From contig NZ_JARICI010000015.1 in NCBI RefSeq assembly GCF_029257255.1, positions 1 through 64,000 on the forward strand: a stretch of DNA of 64,000 nt, read 5' to 3'. This document shows positions 11,108 through 20,980 of this stretch, in pieces. The position numbers were made by a program, and so were the translations under genes. The number at the start of each line of letters is the position of its first letter. Within the stretch, counting starts at the first letter, position 1. The DNA comes from Sporosarcina sp. Lineage in GTDB: Bacteria; Bacillota; Bacilli; Bacillales_A; Planococcaceae. The notes under the pieces are model-generated. The model did no database searches. It worked only from the letters and a program-made list of their open reading frames with translations, and had not been told where the DNA came from.

Positions 11108-11257
11108 TTACTGCATATGTGTAACTGATTCTTCTGCTTGTGCCTGCTCGAAGTATAAAAACTCTTCATGATCCAACTCGCTGATTCGTTCTTTGTTGAT
11201 CCCGTGTGCCAAGTGACCTTCAAATAAGTTTTCAAACCATATGTCTTGATTCTGCAT
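11108..11257 (-). CDS. Small acidic protein of 49 aa, function unknown
   Basis: MQNQDIWFENLFEGHLAHGINKERISELDHEEFLYFEQAQAEESVTHMQ*; RBS AAAAAGGAGAGAATC upstream; absent from the supplied track, which shows a different frame here. Confidence 0.65.
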   Translation of the reverse strand: MQNQDIWFENLFEGHLAHGINKERISELDHEEFLYFEQAQAEESVTHMQ

Positions 11258-11663
11258 AGTTGATTCTCTCCTTTTTAGTTAGCTGAATTTTTATTGACGA
11301 TATGTAATTCAGTATTTGTTATTGATTTGCTTATATATAGTATATACAGAATCAGCTATGGCAAAACTGCGTAATTAGTCCAAAATCATTTTATCTAATT
11401 ATAGACCTTCGGCTTGTTGACTTTTATACATCCTTATGTTTTCCTTTCACTACTTTTTACTCTATTGCCTATATAACAATACTAGCAAGCTACTTTCCAT
11501 ATTAACGTCACTAGTTCGATACTCACAAATTAGTTAATCCACTTATTTACTTATTCAAAGGGTCTTAGCCATTATCTGTTCTTGACTTCACATATACTTT
11601 TATAACACGCCTGCTGTAAATGATAGATTAATGTGAAACCACGTGCTTTAAATGTACTAAGTA

Positions 11664-11792
11664 GGATTGGAGCGGAAGACGGTCGACTCCGGGAGGATCA
11701 GCCCGACAGGTAAGACAACTTGGGGGAGCAAAGCGACCGAGTTGGCTTATCGCGGGCCCTCCGGAAAGCGTACCGTCTGAAGCGCAAACCCC
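11664..11792 (+). repeat. Long-hairpin intergenic repeat, copy A
   Basis: GGATTGGAGCGGAAGACGGTCGACTCCGGGAGGATCAGCCCGACAGGTAAGAC...GGCTTATCGCGGGCCCTCCGGAAAGCGTACCGTCTGAAGCG. Confidence 0.9.
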
Positions 11793-11867
11793 AAGCTGCT
11801 TGCTTAGTATCCTGTCAAGTTCATGTTTTGGCTAAGAGCCATTCAAATACTTAGTATTAAAATTTGA

Positions 11868-11917
11868 TAAAAAAGACTTGTCTGCTCAACTTTACAGTTA
11901 AACAGACAAGTCTTTAT
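11868..11917 (-). terminator. Terminator of the TAXI-TRAP operon
   Basis: AAAGACTTGTCTG...CAGACAAGTCTTT. Confidence 0.85.
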
Positions 11918-11921
11918 AAAG

Positions 11922-13961
11922 TTAATCCGTTACCAATTTGGGCGGATTTTGTTTTTTATGACTAATAAACTGCCACGCCATCAAAATAGCGAATAGAACT
12001 AAACCAACAACATCCGTTAAGGTTTCTGGATAGATCAATAGCATACCAGTACCAACTGTCACGATTCGCATGATCCAGTTCAATTTAAGATACCAAAAAC
12101 CAATCATTCCGGCTCCAATCGCTACCATACCAACAATAGCTGTAAATGTCACCCATACAATTTCCGGAACAGTAGAATCTAGCATTAGCATCGCTGGATT
12201 GAATACGAACATATAAGGAATAATGAAAGCTGCAATTGCTAGTTTAGCGGATGTAACACCTGTCTTAATCGGATCTCCACCCGAAATTCCTGACGCTGCA
12301 AAAGCGGCAAGTGCCACTGGAGGCGTGATATCAGCAATGATACCAAAGTAAAATACAAATAAGTGTGCAGAGACAGCTACCACTATCGGAACAGTCGCGC
12401 CTGGAGGCATATCAAGCATCAGCAAGGTAATTATAGCTGGTGCTGCAATTGTTGATGTAATAACGTAGTTTGCTGTTGTTGGCGAACCCATTCCCAGAAT
12501 GATCGCTGCTAACATCGTAAAGAATAATGTCAGGAATACATTACCGCCTGCAGCAGAAATCAGACCGGTTGCCAAACTTAATCCCAATCCTGTTTTCACG
12601 ACTACCCCTACAATAATACCCGCACAGGCAGTTGCGGCAGCAACGGCTAATGCTGTACGTGCACCGTCCACTAGCGCTTGAATCATATCGCGAATACCAA
12701 TCCGTGTTTCTTTACTGATTGAACTGACAACAATCGTCAGAACGATACCTAATAACGCCGCTTTCATCGTAGGTATACCTACCAATAAGAACACGATAAT
12801 CCCCAGAATCGGAAGGAGCAAATAAATTTTCTTCAGTGTTTCTTTTTTGTTTGGAATCTGAGAAGCATCCATCCCAGCTAGTCCAACACGCTTCGCTTCA
12901 AAGTGCGTCATAATCCAAATTCCGGTGAAATACAATAGCGCAGGAATAGCTGCTGCTTTCGCAATCTCCCAGTACGTCACTCCGCCAATGAACTCAACCA
13001 TCAGGAATGCAGCTGCACCCATGATTGGCGGCATAATCTGACCGCCTGTCGAAGCCGCTGCTTCAACACCACCGGCAAATTCTTTGCGATAACCAAGCTT
13101 TTTCATCATGGGAATCGTATAAGAACCCGATCCCACAACGTTTGCTACAGAACTTCCTGAAATCGTACCTTGCAAAGCACTTGAGAAGATCGCAACTTTT
13201 GCTGGTCCACCTGTCAAACGGCCGGCTACGACAACTGCTAAGTCATTAAAGTAGTTCCCTACTCCTGTTTTCACCAAGAAGGCTCCAAACAGCAGGAAAA
13301 CGAATATGAAAGTAGCAGATACACTGATCGGCGTACCGAGAATCCCATCTGTCGTAAAGAACATTAATTGAACTAAGTTTTCTACACTCTGACCCCTGTG
13401 GGCTAAGAATCCTGGGAAGTACGGACCGAAGAAAGCATAAATCAAGAATACGACTGAAATGATCGTGATCGGTAAACCAACAGCACGTCTTGCTGCTTCC
13501 AAAGTTAAAAGCACAGCCAGTATACCGATAATTAAATCAATGTCAGAAACGCGTCCGACACGGTACACTAAATCGCCCATAAATAACGGCCAGTATAAAC
13601 CGACTGCAATGGCCAGTAATGACAAAATAATATCATAAAATGGAACTTTATTTCGTTTAACTCCAATTTTCTTACGTGCAGGGAACAATAAAAAGATCAG
13701 CGACAAAGCAAACCCTAAGTGAATGGAACGCTGTATCTGCGCAGTAAATGGTTTACCAATTGCTGTGTATAACTGAAAAATAGAAAATGCCAGTAAGCCA
13801 AAAAACACAATTTTGCTTATAAGACCTGTTAAATCTCGTGTATTGGATTCAGGATCATATTTTTGAAGAATTTCCAACTGTTCCCGTTCTGAAAGCGTAC
13901 TCATTTGTTCATCCGACAATTTCGGAATTTCCTCTTCCCTATCCTTGTTTTTTGCCATCAA
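11922..13961 (-). CDS. TRAP transporter fused permease subunit (DctQM-like, TAXI type)
   Basis: 679 aa polytopic protein; GSGSYTIPMMKKLGYRKEFAGGVEAAASTGGQIMPPIMGAAAFLM signature. Confidence 0.92.
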   Translation of the reverse strand: MMAKNKDREEEIPKLSDEQMSTLSEREQLEILQKYDPESNTRDLTGLISKIVFFGLLAFSIFQLYTAIGKPFTAQIQRSIHLGFALSLIFLLFPARKKIGVKRNKVPFYDIILSLLAIAVGLYWPLFMGDLVYRVGRVSDIDLIIGILAVLLTLEAARRAVGLPITIISVVFLIYAFFGPYFPGFLAHRGQSVENLVQLMFFTTDGILGTPISVSATFIFVFLLFGAFLVKTGVGNYFNDLAVVVAGRLTGGPAKVAIFSSALQGTISGSSVANVVGSGSYTIPMMKKLGYRKEFAGGVEAAASTGGQIMPPIMGAAAFLMVEFIGGVTYWEIAKAAAIPALLYFTGIWIMTHFEAKRVGLAGMDASQIPNKKETLKKIYLLLPILGIIVFLLVGIPTMKAALLGIVLTIVVSSISKETRIGIRDMIQALVDGARTALAVAAATACAGIIVGVVVKTGLGLSLATGLISAAGGNVFLTLFFTMLAAIILGMGSPTTANYVITSTIAAPAIITLLMLDMPPGATVPIVVAVSAHLFVFYFGIIADITPPVALAAFAASGISGGDPIKTGVTSAKLAIAAFIIPYMFVFNPAMLMLDSTVPEIVWVTFTAIVGMVAIGAGMIGFWYLKLNWIMRIVTVGTGMLLIYPETLTDVVGLVLFAILMAWQFISHKKQNPPKLVTD

Positions 13962-14472
13962 TTCTAACCCCTCTCAACAATTCAAAATTCGATACTTTTG
14001 TTACATGAAAATCATAAGAATGCCCTCTTTGAAGATAATCCTTTAAGTGATAATCCTTTTGTTCATAACGCAGAGATAAGTCAGTATTTACTCTGCCCAC
14101 ATACAGAACAAACGAATTAATCACACGGTTTTCGAATGTAAGCGTATAAACACCATCCTCAACCACTAAAGTTTCGCCCTTCTCCGCATACCCGGGCAAT
14201 CCGATGGCTACATCTTCATACTGCATAAATTCGAAACGGAGCTTTTCATTATCCGTTATTTTATATTGCTCCTTCACATTAGATAAATGGATGGAGTGAA
14301 TATAATTCACCTGAAAATAACGATCAGTATGTAATGGAAGATAATACGAAATTGGTTTTTCGCTCCGTACTTCTTCAAGTACGACCACTTTTTTATAGGG
14401 ATAAAATGTGACGATTAGAACCGCACTTACAAGCAAAGCGATCAGCAGAAGGATAATTTTCCTGAATTTCAT
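13939..14472 (-). CDS. DUF1850 domain-containing protein
   Basis: Signal anchor followed by a DUF1850-like sequence; position between TAXI SBP and TRAP permease is typical. Confidence 0.75.
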   Translation of the reverse strand: MKFRKIILLLIALLVSAVLIVTFYPYKKVVVLEEVRSEKPISYYLPLHTDRYFQVNYIHSIHLSNVKEQYKITDNEKLRFEFMQYEDVAIGLPGYAEKGETLVVEDGVYTLTFENRVINSFVLYVGRVNTDLSLRYEQKDYHLKDYLQRGHSYDFHVTKVSNFELLRGVRIDGKKQG

Positions 14473-14569
14473 CCGCTTATTCCTTCCTATTTTTACAATG
14501 AAGAATGGGACGGACAAAGCAATTTGCTTTACCGTCCCTGGCCTTCATTTCAGAAATCTCATTTTTTGA

Positions 14570-15574
14570 TTAGTTTACTTCGTCAAAGTACTTCTGTGCG
14601 CCCGGGTGTACTGGAATTCCAATACCATCCAAACCGTTTTCCGCTTTGATCAAAGCGCCTTTAGCGTGCTGGATTTTTGAAGCGTTTTCATAAATTGCTT
14701 TTGTAATCTGATAGCCAAGTTCTTCAGAAATATCATTTTGCATAACAAGCATTGCACCTACAGAAACTGCAGGAGTATCCTCAGTTGAACCGTAAGTTCC
14801 GGATGGGATTACTTCTTTTGCATAGTATGGATATTTTGCGATTAACTCGTCTGCTTTGGCATCTTCAACCGGTACGATGAATACTTCCGCAACAGCGTTC
14901 AAACCTTCAACCGCACCTGTTGGCGTACCAGCAGTGATGAATGCAGCGTCGATCTGGCCGGCCTGAAGACTTTCCTGTGACTCACCGAAGTCCAGGTTTT
15001 GAGGCTTGATGTCATCCATTGAAAGACCGTGTATTTCAAGTAATTGCTCAGCGTTCGCATACGTACCTGAACCTGGAGCTCCTACAGAAACACTTTTACC
15101 TTTAAGATCTTCAAACGTTTTGATATTGTTCTTTTTCAATGTAACCAATTGAACAGTTTCAGGGTATAGTGAACCGACTGCAGACACTTCGTCGATTACT
15201 TCTCCGTCAAACATCATTTCACCTTTAGAAGCATAATACGCGATATCAGTCTGAACGAATGCGATTTGAGCGTCGCCGTCTTTAAGCGCCGTCATGTTTG
15301 CAGCAGATGCCTGAGAAACTTCAGCAGTTGTTTTAATGCCTGTTTCTTCAGTAATAAATTCAGCAAAAGAACCGCCTAATGGATAATAAGTTCCTTGTGT
15401 TCCGCCCGTAAGTAAACTCAAGAATTTGTATTCTTGTTCTGTTTTGCCTTCATCTTTGTTTCCGTCTCCTGCATCCTTGTCCCCGTCAGTTGCTTTGTCG
15501 GTACCGCAAGCAGCCAAAACAAAAAGAGCAAGCATAGAAACCAGTGCCAAAAGGCGAATAGAGTTTTTCTTCAT
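14570..15574 (-). CDS. TAXI family TRAP transporter solute-binding lipoprotein
   Basis: Lipobox LFVLAACG; TGGTQGTYYPLGGSFAEFI; VGAPGSGTYANAEQLLE. Confidence 0.93.
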   Translation of the reverse strand: MKKNSIRLLALVSMLALFVLAACGTDKATDGDKDAGDGNKDEGKTEQEYKFLSLLTGGTQGTYYPLGGSFAEFITEETGIKTTAEVSQASAANMTALKDGDAQIAFVQTDIAYYASKGEMMFDGEVIDEVSAVGSLYPETVQLVTLKKNNIKTFEDLKGKSVSVGAPGSGTYANAEQLLEIHGLSMDDIKPQNLDFGESQESLQAGQIDAAFITAGTPTGAVEGLNAVAEVFIVPVEDAKADELIAKYPYYAKEVIPSGTYGSTEDTPAVSVGAMLVMQNDISEELGYQITKAIYENASKIQHAKGALIKAENGLDGIGIPVHPGAQKYFDEVN

Positions 15575-15616
15575 GTGACAATCTCCCCTTTTCTAATAGT
15601 AGTCATAGACAAATTC

Positions 15617-15647
15617 ATTCTACCATGAAAGCGCTTCAATGTGTCAA
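15617..15647 (-). promoter_or_regulatory. SigA-like promoter with overlapping CcpA cre-like site
   Basis: Minus strand TTGACA-N19-TAGAAT; the spacer contains (plus strand) ATGAAAGCGCTTCAA, close to WTGAAARCGYTTWN. Confidence 0.55.
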
Positions 15648-15743
15648 TCTATTTCATAATTTCATAGTCAATAAGTTCACTTTATAATAGGAAATTGTAC
15701 GTTTTACCATTCAATATTACTATTCTTTTTCTGATTCCACATA

Positions 15744-15786
15744 AAAAGGCGCACAAGTTCCGCATATTGCAGTGCTTGTGCGCCCA
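15744..15786. terminator. Hairpin terminator of pgpA
   Basis: GGCGCACAAG...CTTGTGCGCC with A/T flanks. Confidence 0.7.
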
Positions 15787-15791
15787 ATTAA

Positions 15792-16346
15792 TTATTGGCC
15801 GTTACCGTTCTGGACGTCTTCAAATGTCAGTCCAGCTTCCTGTAAATCACGTGTTCTGTGAGCAATCCTCGAAGCTGCACACGCAGCAACACTTGCCACT
15901 AAATCATCCAGGAATGTGTGAATTCCAATTCCTTTTTTCGTATCCAGTTCATTAATGATGCCGATTTTATTTTTATCCAGGTGCCCGAAAGTTGTAACTG
16001 CAATGGAGCCGTATGTATAAACCGCTCCCAAGGCAATCGTTTCATCCACCCCAAACAGACCTTCATCAGACTCTACAATCTGCTGCAACGGTGCAGACAA
16101 TTGACCTCTTTCCGCGATTTCGTCCAGCTCCACACCGACCAGGATCGCATGCTGTAATTCGCGTTTGCGTAACACATTTTCAACCGAATCAATACATTGA
16201 TCTAAAGACAGCCCCTTATTATAAGGCACCTGCATTTCATAAACAATTTTTGCAATATCCTCAATTTTGACTCCGCGGCGGATTAACGCATCCTTCGCAG
16301 CAGCCGTTACGATATCCGAATGAACAATATTTTTACCTGCTACCAT
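15792..16346 (-). CDS. Phosphatidylglycerophosphatase A family protein (YutG-like)
   Basis: YEMQVPYNKGLSLDQCIDSVENVL and FLDDLVASVAACAASRI; start ATG at 16346. Confidence 0.8.
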   Translation of the reverse strand: MVAGKNIVHSDIVTAAAKDALIRRGVKIEDIAKIVYEMQVPYNKGLSLDQCIDSVENVLRKRELQHAILVGVELDEIAERGQLSAPLQQIVESDEGLFGVDETIALGAVYTYGSIAVTTFGHLDKNKIGIINELDTKKGIGIHTFLDDLVASVAACAASRIAHRTRDLQEAGLTFEDVQNGNGQ

Positions 16347-16453
16347 ACTATATCCCCTCTCTTTCCTGCCAATAACTTTTTTCACTGGCATTTCACTGTT
16401 AGTTATCGGTATGATATCTACTTAGTGTACATTATTTTTGGAGGTCGTACAAA

Positions 16454-17176
16454 ATGAACCCTGGTAAGATAGAAGAAATCCGCTTTTACAGCAATGAACT
16501 GCAGGAAGAAATGGAATTGTTGCTGTATTTGCCTTCCCGCTATTCTCCCTTATACAAACATAACGTCATCATCGCGTCTGACGGAAAGGATTATTTCCAG
16601 CTTGGCAGAATCGGCCGAGTAGCAGATGAGTTAATGGAAGAAGAAATGATTGAACCTGCAATAATCGTCGGTATTCCTTACAAAACCGTCGCAGAGCGAA
16701 GACGCATGTATCATCCAGAAGGAGACCGACACCAAGCTTATATCCGCTTCCTTGCACATGAGTTAATTCAGTATATTGATGAAAGCTATCCAACATACCA
16801 AATGGGTGCAACCCGGATGCTGATCGGTGATTCATTGGCCGCTTCCATTTCCCTGCTGACAGCTGCTAAGTATCCAAATTGTTTTGGCAAAGTTGCGCTG
16901 CATTCTCCTTTTGTGAATGAACAAGTGCTCAAAGCAGTAGAATCCATAAAAGATCCGGCAGCCCTGTCAATTTATCATGTGATAGGTAAAGAAGAGACAA
17001 ATGTACCGACAACCGCAGATGGCCGACTGGACTTTTTGACTCCGAACCGCGAACTTCACGAACTGATCAAAAAGAGGGGCTTCCCATATTTTTATGAAGA
17101 ACTGGAAGGTGATCATACTTGGAAATCCTGGCAGCCGGATATCCGCCGTGCACTTCTGCAAATTAACAGCATATAA
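16454..17176 (+). CDS. yjcH: Esterase family alpha/beta hydrolase (YjcH-like)
   Basis: IGDSLAASISLL nucleophile elbow; DHTWKSW; synteny with yjcG and yjcF. Confidence 0.8.
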   Translation: MNPGKIEEIRFYSNELQEEMELLLYLPSRYSPLYKHNVIIASDGKDYFQLGRIGRVADELMEEEMIEPAIIVGIPYKTVAERRRMYHPEGDRHQAYIRFLAHELIQYIDESYPTYQMGATRMLIGDSLAASISLLTAAKYPNCFGKVALHSPFVNEQVLKAVESIKDPAALSIYHVIGKEETNVPTTADGRLDFLTPNRELHELIKKRGFPYFYEELEGDHTWKSWQPDIRRALLQINSI

Positions 17177-17262
17177 AGTTATTTGAGACAAATGCGACTA
17201 TTTTCTGATATAATAGAATAGACGGACTTAATATGAAACAATTCACGAGGAGGTAATCTTAA

Positions 17263-17778
17263 ATGAAATACGGTATTGTTGCATTTCCTACGAAGAAACT
17301 TCAAGACCTGGCAAACAGCTATCGCAAGAGATATGATCCGCATTACGCGCTGATCACACCTCACATGACGCTGAAAGAAGCATTTGAAGCAAATGATCAG
17401 GAAATTGAAGAGGTAGCAAAAGCGTTAAAAGAAATTACAATCAAGAACGAACCTTTTGAATTAAATGTCACTAAAGTCAGCTCGTTCGCGCCAACTACGA
17501 ATACAATTTACTTCAAGGTTACGCCAAACGATGAATTGCTCGACTTACACAAAGACCTTAATTCCGATTTTTATCATGCTGAATCCAACTATGCATTTGT
17601 ACCGCACATCACAATCGCTCAAGACCTCACTTCCGGCGAGCACGACGATGTCATCAATCAGATGAAAATGGTAGGTGTCGACCACTCTGAAGTCATCGAT
17701 CGTATTCACTTATTGTATCAATTAGATGACGGTTCATGGACAGTGTATGAAACATTCCGTCTAGATCGGGACGCTTAA
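17263..17778 (+). CDS. yjcG: 2H phosphoesterase / 2'-5' RNA ligase family protein (YjcG-like)
   Basis: Two HxT motifs (HMTLKE, HITIAQ); synteny. Confidence 0.85.
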   Translation: MKYGIVAFPTKKLQDLANSYRKRYDPHYALITPHMTLKEAFEANDQEIEEVAKALKEITIKNEPFELNVTKVSSFAPTTNTIYFKVTPNDELLDLHKDLNSDFYHAESNYAFVPHITIAQDLTSGEHDDVINQMKMVGVDHSEVIDRIHLLYQLDDGSWTVYETFRLDRDA

Positions 17779-17779
17779 T

Positions 17780-18223
17780 TTGCAGATTACAATGAAGATC
17801 GTTACAGATGATCATGGAAGACAGGATGCATTCTCTGTTCGCAAGAAAGTATTTGTCGAAGAGCAGGGAGTGCCTTTGCATTTAGAATTGGACGAGTATG
17901 ATACAGATGCTACACATTTTGTCGTATATGATAATGAAGATCACCCGATTGGCGCTGGCCGTATGCGTGGTCTCGTCAATGCACATGGAAAGATCGAAAG
18001 AATATGCGTGCTGCCTGAACACCGTGGCAAACACTTCGGCAATATGATTATGAATACACTGGAAGAACATGCGAGGGTTAACTCGATGAAAAAACTTCTA
18101 CTGAACGCACAAACCTATGCCGTGCCTTTTTATGAGAAACTAGGCTATGTAGTCACTTCACCAGAGTTCATGGATGCCGACATTCCCCATCGTGCAATGG
18201 AAAAAGTTCTAATATACGACTGA
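17780..18223 (+). CDS. yjcF: GNAT family N-acetyltransferase (YjcF-like)
   Basis: AGRMRGLVNAHGKIERICVLPEHRGKHFGNMIM; synteny. Confidence 0.85.
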   Translation: MQITMKIVTDDHGRQDAFSVRKKVFVEEQGVPLHLELDEYDTDATHFVVYDNEDHPIGAGRMRGLVNAHGKIERICVLPEHRGKHFGNMIMNTLEEHARVNSMKKLLLNAQTYAVPFYEKLGYVVTSPEFMDADIPHRAMEKVLIYD

Positions 18224-18232
18224 AATACAACT

Positions 18233-18273
18233 AAAATACCCCTGTCAGCATAGAGCTGACAGGGGTATTTTGA
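18233..18273. terminator. Bidirectional terminator
   Basis: AAAATACCCCTGTCAGCATAGAGCTGACAGGGGTATTTT. Confidence 0.9.
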
Positions 18274-18278
18274 ATTTG

Positions 18279-18593
18279 TCATACATACGCGTTTACGGCT
18301 AGACCTTTTCCGACCACTACAGCAATCTCTGGAGATAATTGAGCTGGATTCGGAGAAATGGGTCCTTTTTTAACTAACGGTCGAGGTACACGACGCTTCA
18401 TGTTGCGCTCTTCCATTTGCTCTTTACGCTGACGATTCTCGTCTTCCAATACATCTTCCCAATAGCTTGATTCCTCATTTTGAAGACGTACTGGACTTAC
18501 CCGGCCGATATAAGCAAAGTTATGACGTTCGTTATTCATTCTTTCTGCGTATTGCTGAGATTGAAGTGGCTGGATCGGTAAAATATATCCCAT
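18279..18593 (-). CDS. Hypothetical protein
   Basis: MGYILPIQPLQSQQYAERMNNERHNFAYIGRVSPVRLQ; RBS GGAGGTG upstream. Confidence 0.6.
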   Translation of the reverse strand: MGYILPIQPLQSQQYAERMNNERHNFAYIGRVSPVRLQNEESSYWEDVLEDENRQRKEQMEERNMKRRVPRPLVKKGPISPNPAQLSPEIAVVVGKGLAVNAYV

Positions 18594-18675
18594 GACGTGC
18601 ACCTCCTTAGAATGTACTCTTTGTTTATACTATATCCACTTTGCATCGGCTTTAAACCTATTTATGAAAATTTAA

Positions 18676-18930
18676 TTAATTACCGCCAAGCATTTTATTG
18701 ATGTCGTTCATGTTTAGTCCCTTACCACTTTGAAGGATGGAATTGACCAGTTCGTCTTCTATATGCTGCGGTACGTCTTTCCTTGCTACCTGACTTACTT
18801 TCTGCACAATCTTTCGAACTTGGTTTTCATCCTTAAAGTCTGCATATTGGATGGCATTGGCTAATGCAAAGACTTCTTCCATCGGGACACCTGTCTTCGA
18901 TTCTATTTTACGAAAAAATGAATCATTCAT
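18676..18930 (-). CDS. spoVIF: Stage VI sporulation protein F
   Basis: MNDSFFRKIESKTGVPMEEVFALANAIQYADFKDENQVRKIVQKVSQVA; near yjc genes. Confidence 0.88.
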   Translation of the reverse strand: MNDSFFRKIESKTGVPMEEVFALANAIQYADFKDENQVRKIVQKVSQVARKDVPQHIEDELVNSILQSGKGLNMNDINKMLGGN

Positions 18931-18945
18931 TCTCAGATCTCCTCC

Positions 18946-19086
18946 TTAGAAGTAGCAGCTGCCTACAATAATCAGTAAAATGAACAGTACGACAATCAAG
19001 ACAAACGTAGAACCGTTATAGCGGTCTCCGCAGCCTCCGCCGCCATAACCTTGACCTGGACCATAAGATGGAAAACATCCGTACAT
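18946..19086 (-). CDS. YjcZ-like small sporulation membrane protein
   Basis: [46 protein letters not shown]. Confidence 0.8.
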   Translation of the reverse strand: MYGCFPSYGPGQGYGGGGCGDRYNGSTFVLIVVLFILLIIVGSCYF

Positions 19087-19155
19087 AAAAACCCCTCCTT
19101 CCTTCTTCTCTATCGTATGCAGAGAAGTAAGAAATGGAGAGGGCATTTTTTCTAT

Positions 19156-19518
19156 TTAAACATTTCCTTTTGATGTAAAAAGAAGTGCCCCAATCATACC
19201 GAAGATAATCGCAGCACTGATACCTGAACTAGTTACTTCAAACATGCCGGTGACTACACCGATCAAACCGTGTTTCTCAGCTTCCGCCAGCGCGCCATGT
19301 GTTAATGCATTGCCAAATGAAGTGATAGGAATGGTTGCACCCGCACCTGCAAAATCAATCAGCGGCTCATACCACCCAATTCCGTCGAGAATCGATCCGG
19401 TAACGACAAGGGTACATAATGTATGAGCAGGAGTGAGTTTCGCTACATCCATTAGCAACTGGCCAATGACACAAATTAAACCTCCTACTATAAAAGAGGT
19501 AATATAAATCGATATCAT
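19156..19518 (-). CDS. spoVAE: Stage V sporulation protein AE
   Basis: GGLICVIGQLLMD and GAGATIPITSFGNALTHGA motifs; follows spoVAD. Confidence 0.9.
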   Translation of the reverse strand: MISIYITSFIVGGLICVIGQLLMDVAKLTPAHTLCTLVVTGSILDGIGWYEPLIDFAGAGATIPITSFGNALTHGALAEAEKHGLIGVVTGMFEVTSSGISAAIIFGMIGALLFTSKGNV

Positions 19519-20531
19519 ACCGCCACCTCGCCTGCAGTTATTTCTATTGCATGTGCGATACAAGGAATCGTGTCACCTTGCTGATAAGAAAGCGGAGACA
19601 GTAAAGCGCCTGTTGCAATCATCAGTACACGCTGATATTCACCCGTACACAACTTTTCATAGACATCCGAAAAGAATACAGCAGCTGAACAGCCCGCTCC
19701 GCTTGCGCCAGCCATAAATGAAGGATCTTTTCCATAGAATTCCTCACCGGCATCCCGGAAGTTTTTTGTATGTGGCAGGCCAGCTTCATTCACAAGTGCT
19801 TTAAAAATTTTGAACCCATTGCTGCCTAAATCACCTGTAATGATCGTGTCATAGTCGTCAATCGTTTTGCTGTGACCTATCAAGTGGCTGGATAGAGTAG
19901 CCATTGCCGCAGGAGCCATTGCTGACCCCATATTCAGGGGATCCGTCATCCCCATATCAACGACCTTGCCGACTGTTGCACATTCAATTGACGGCATTCC
20001 CGGTTTATTTTTACCAATCAGCACAGCACCCGCTGCCGTTACAGTCCACTGGGCAGTCGCTCCTTTTTGAGAACCATATTCCAGAGGGTAGCGGAACTGT
20101 CTCTCAACAGCATTATGCTGGCTAGAGGAACCGGCAACTATCCAATTCGCTTGCTGTGCATCTGTAAATAACGCGCCTGTAATCATGGAAGAAACAGACG
20201 TAGCACAGGCTGAAAATAATCCTATGTACGGAATTCCCAGTGAATGTGCAGTGAAATTCGAAGGCGTCATCTGGTTTACTAAGTCGCCCGTTAAGAAGAA
20301 GTCTATTTTTTGCACATCTTTTTTTGCTTTGCTAAGTGCAATCATCACTGCATCGTACATTAATTGTCTGTGACCATCTTCATTCGTTGGTAAATCACAT
20401 CTTTCATCTTCGTAAACTTTATCAAATTGCTTCGCAAAAATACTTTTCTTATCCTCTAAAGGACCTGCCGCCACACCTGCAGAATGAATGCTTGGTTTAG
20501 TCGAAAAAGTCATCGTCCCATTTTTCACCAT
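19515..20531 (-). CDS. spoVAD: Stage V sporulation protein AD
   Basis: Thiolase-fold SpoVAD sequence (AAGPLEDKKSIFAKQFDKVYEDERCD). Confidence 0.95.
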   Translation of the reverse strand: MVKNGTMTFSTKPSIHSAGVAAGPLEDKKSIFAKQFDKVYEDERCDLPTNEDGHRQLMYDAVMIALSKAKKDVQKIDFFLTGDLVNQMTPSNFTAHSLGIPYIGLFSACATSVSSMITGALFTDAQQANWIVAGSSSQHNAVERQFRYPLEYGSQKGATAQWTVTAAGAVLIGKNKPGMPSIECATVGKVVDMGMTDPLNMGSAMAPAAMATLSSHLIGHSKTIDDYDTIITGDLGSNGFKIFKALVNEAGLPHTKNFRDAGEEFYGKDPSFMAGASGAGCSAAVFFSDVYEKLCTGEYQRVLMIATGALLSPLSYQQGDTIPCIAHAIEITAGEVAV

Positions 20532-20980
20532 GATACGACACCTAATTTCACTAAAATTGTTTTAATAAGCGCCACTAGAAACGCCGAGAATACCCCGAAT
20601 AAAATAACCGAACCCGCCAGTTTAAACATATTTCCGCCAACACCGAGCACATAACCTTCCGATTTATGCTCAATCGCTGAAGAGACGACAGCATTGCCAA
20701 AACCAGTGATAGGCACTGCTGCGCCGGCACCTCCAAATTGCGAAATCTTCTTATAGAGACCAAATCCGGTCAGCAGCATGGAAATAAAGATCATTGTCGC
20801 TACGGTCGGATTACTTGCTGTGCGTTCGGTAAAATCAAAATATGTTATATAGAAGAGAGCGATAAATTGACCGATTAAGCAAATCAATCCACCTGTCAAA
20901 AAAGCACGAACTGTATTTTTTAGAAGAGGAGTTTTCGGTGATAGTTCTTTCTCTAAATGGGCATACTTTTGTTGTTCCAT
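20525..20980 (-). CDS. spoVAC: Stage V sporulation protein AC
   Basis: GGLICLIGQFIALFYI; GGAGAAVPITGFGNAVVSSAIEHKSEGYVLGVG. Confidence 0.93.
   Translation of the reverse strand: MEQQKYAHLEKELSPKTPLLKNTVRAFLTGGLICLIGQFIALFYITYFDFTERTASNPTVATMIFISMLLTGFGLYKKISQFGGAGAAVPITGFGNAVVSSAIEHKSEGYVLGVGGNMFKLAGSVILFGVFSAFLVALIKTILVKLGVVSW

Noticed and set aside
11053-11235. 60-aa minus-strand ORF in the track
   Set aside because: A different frame with RBS (11108-11257) is the better gene call in this interval
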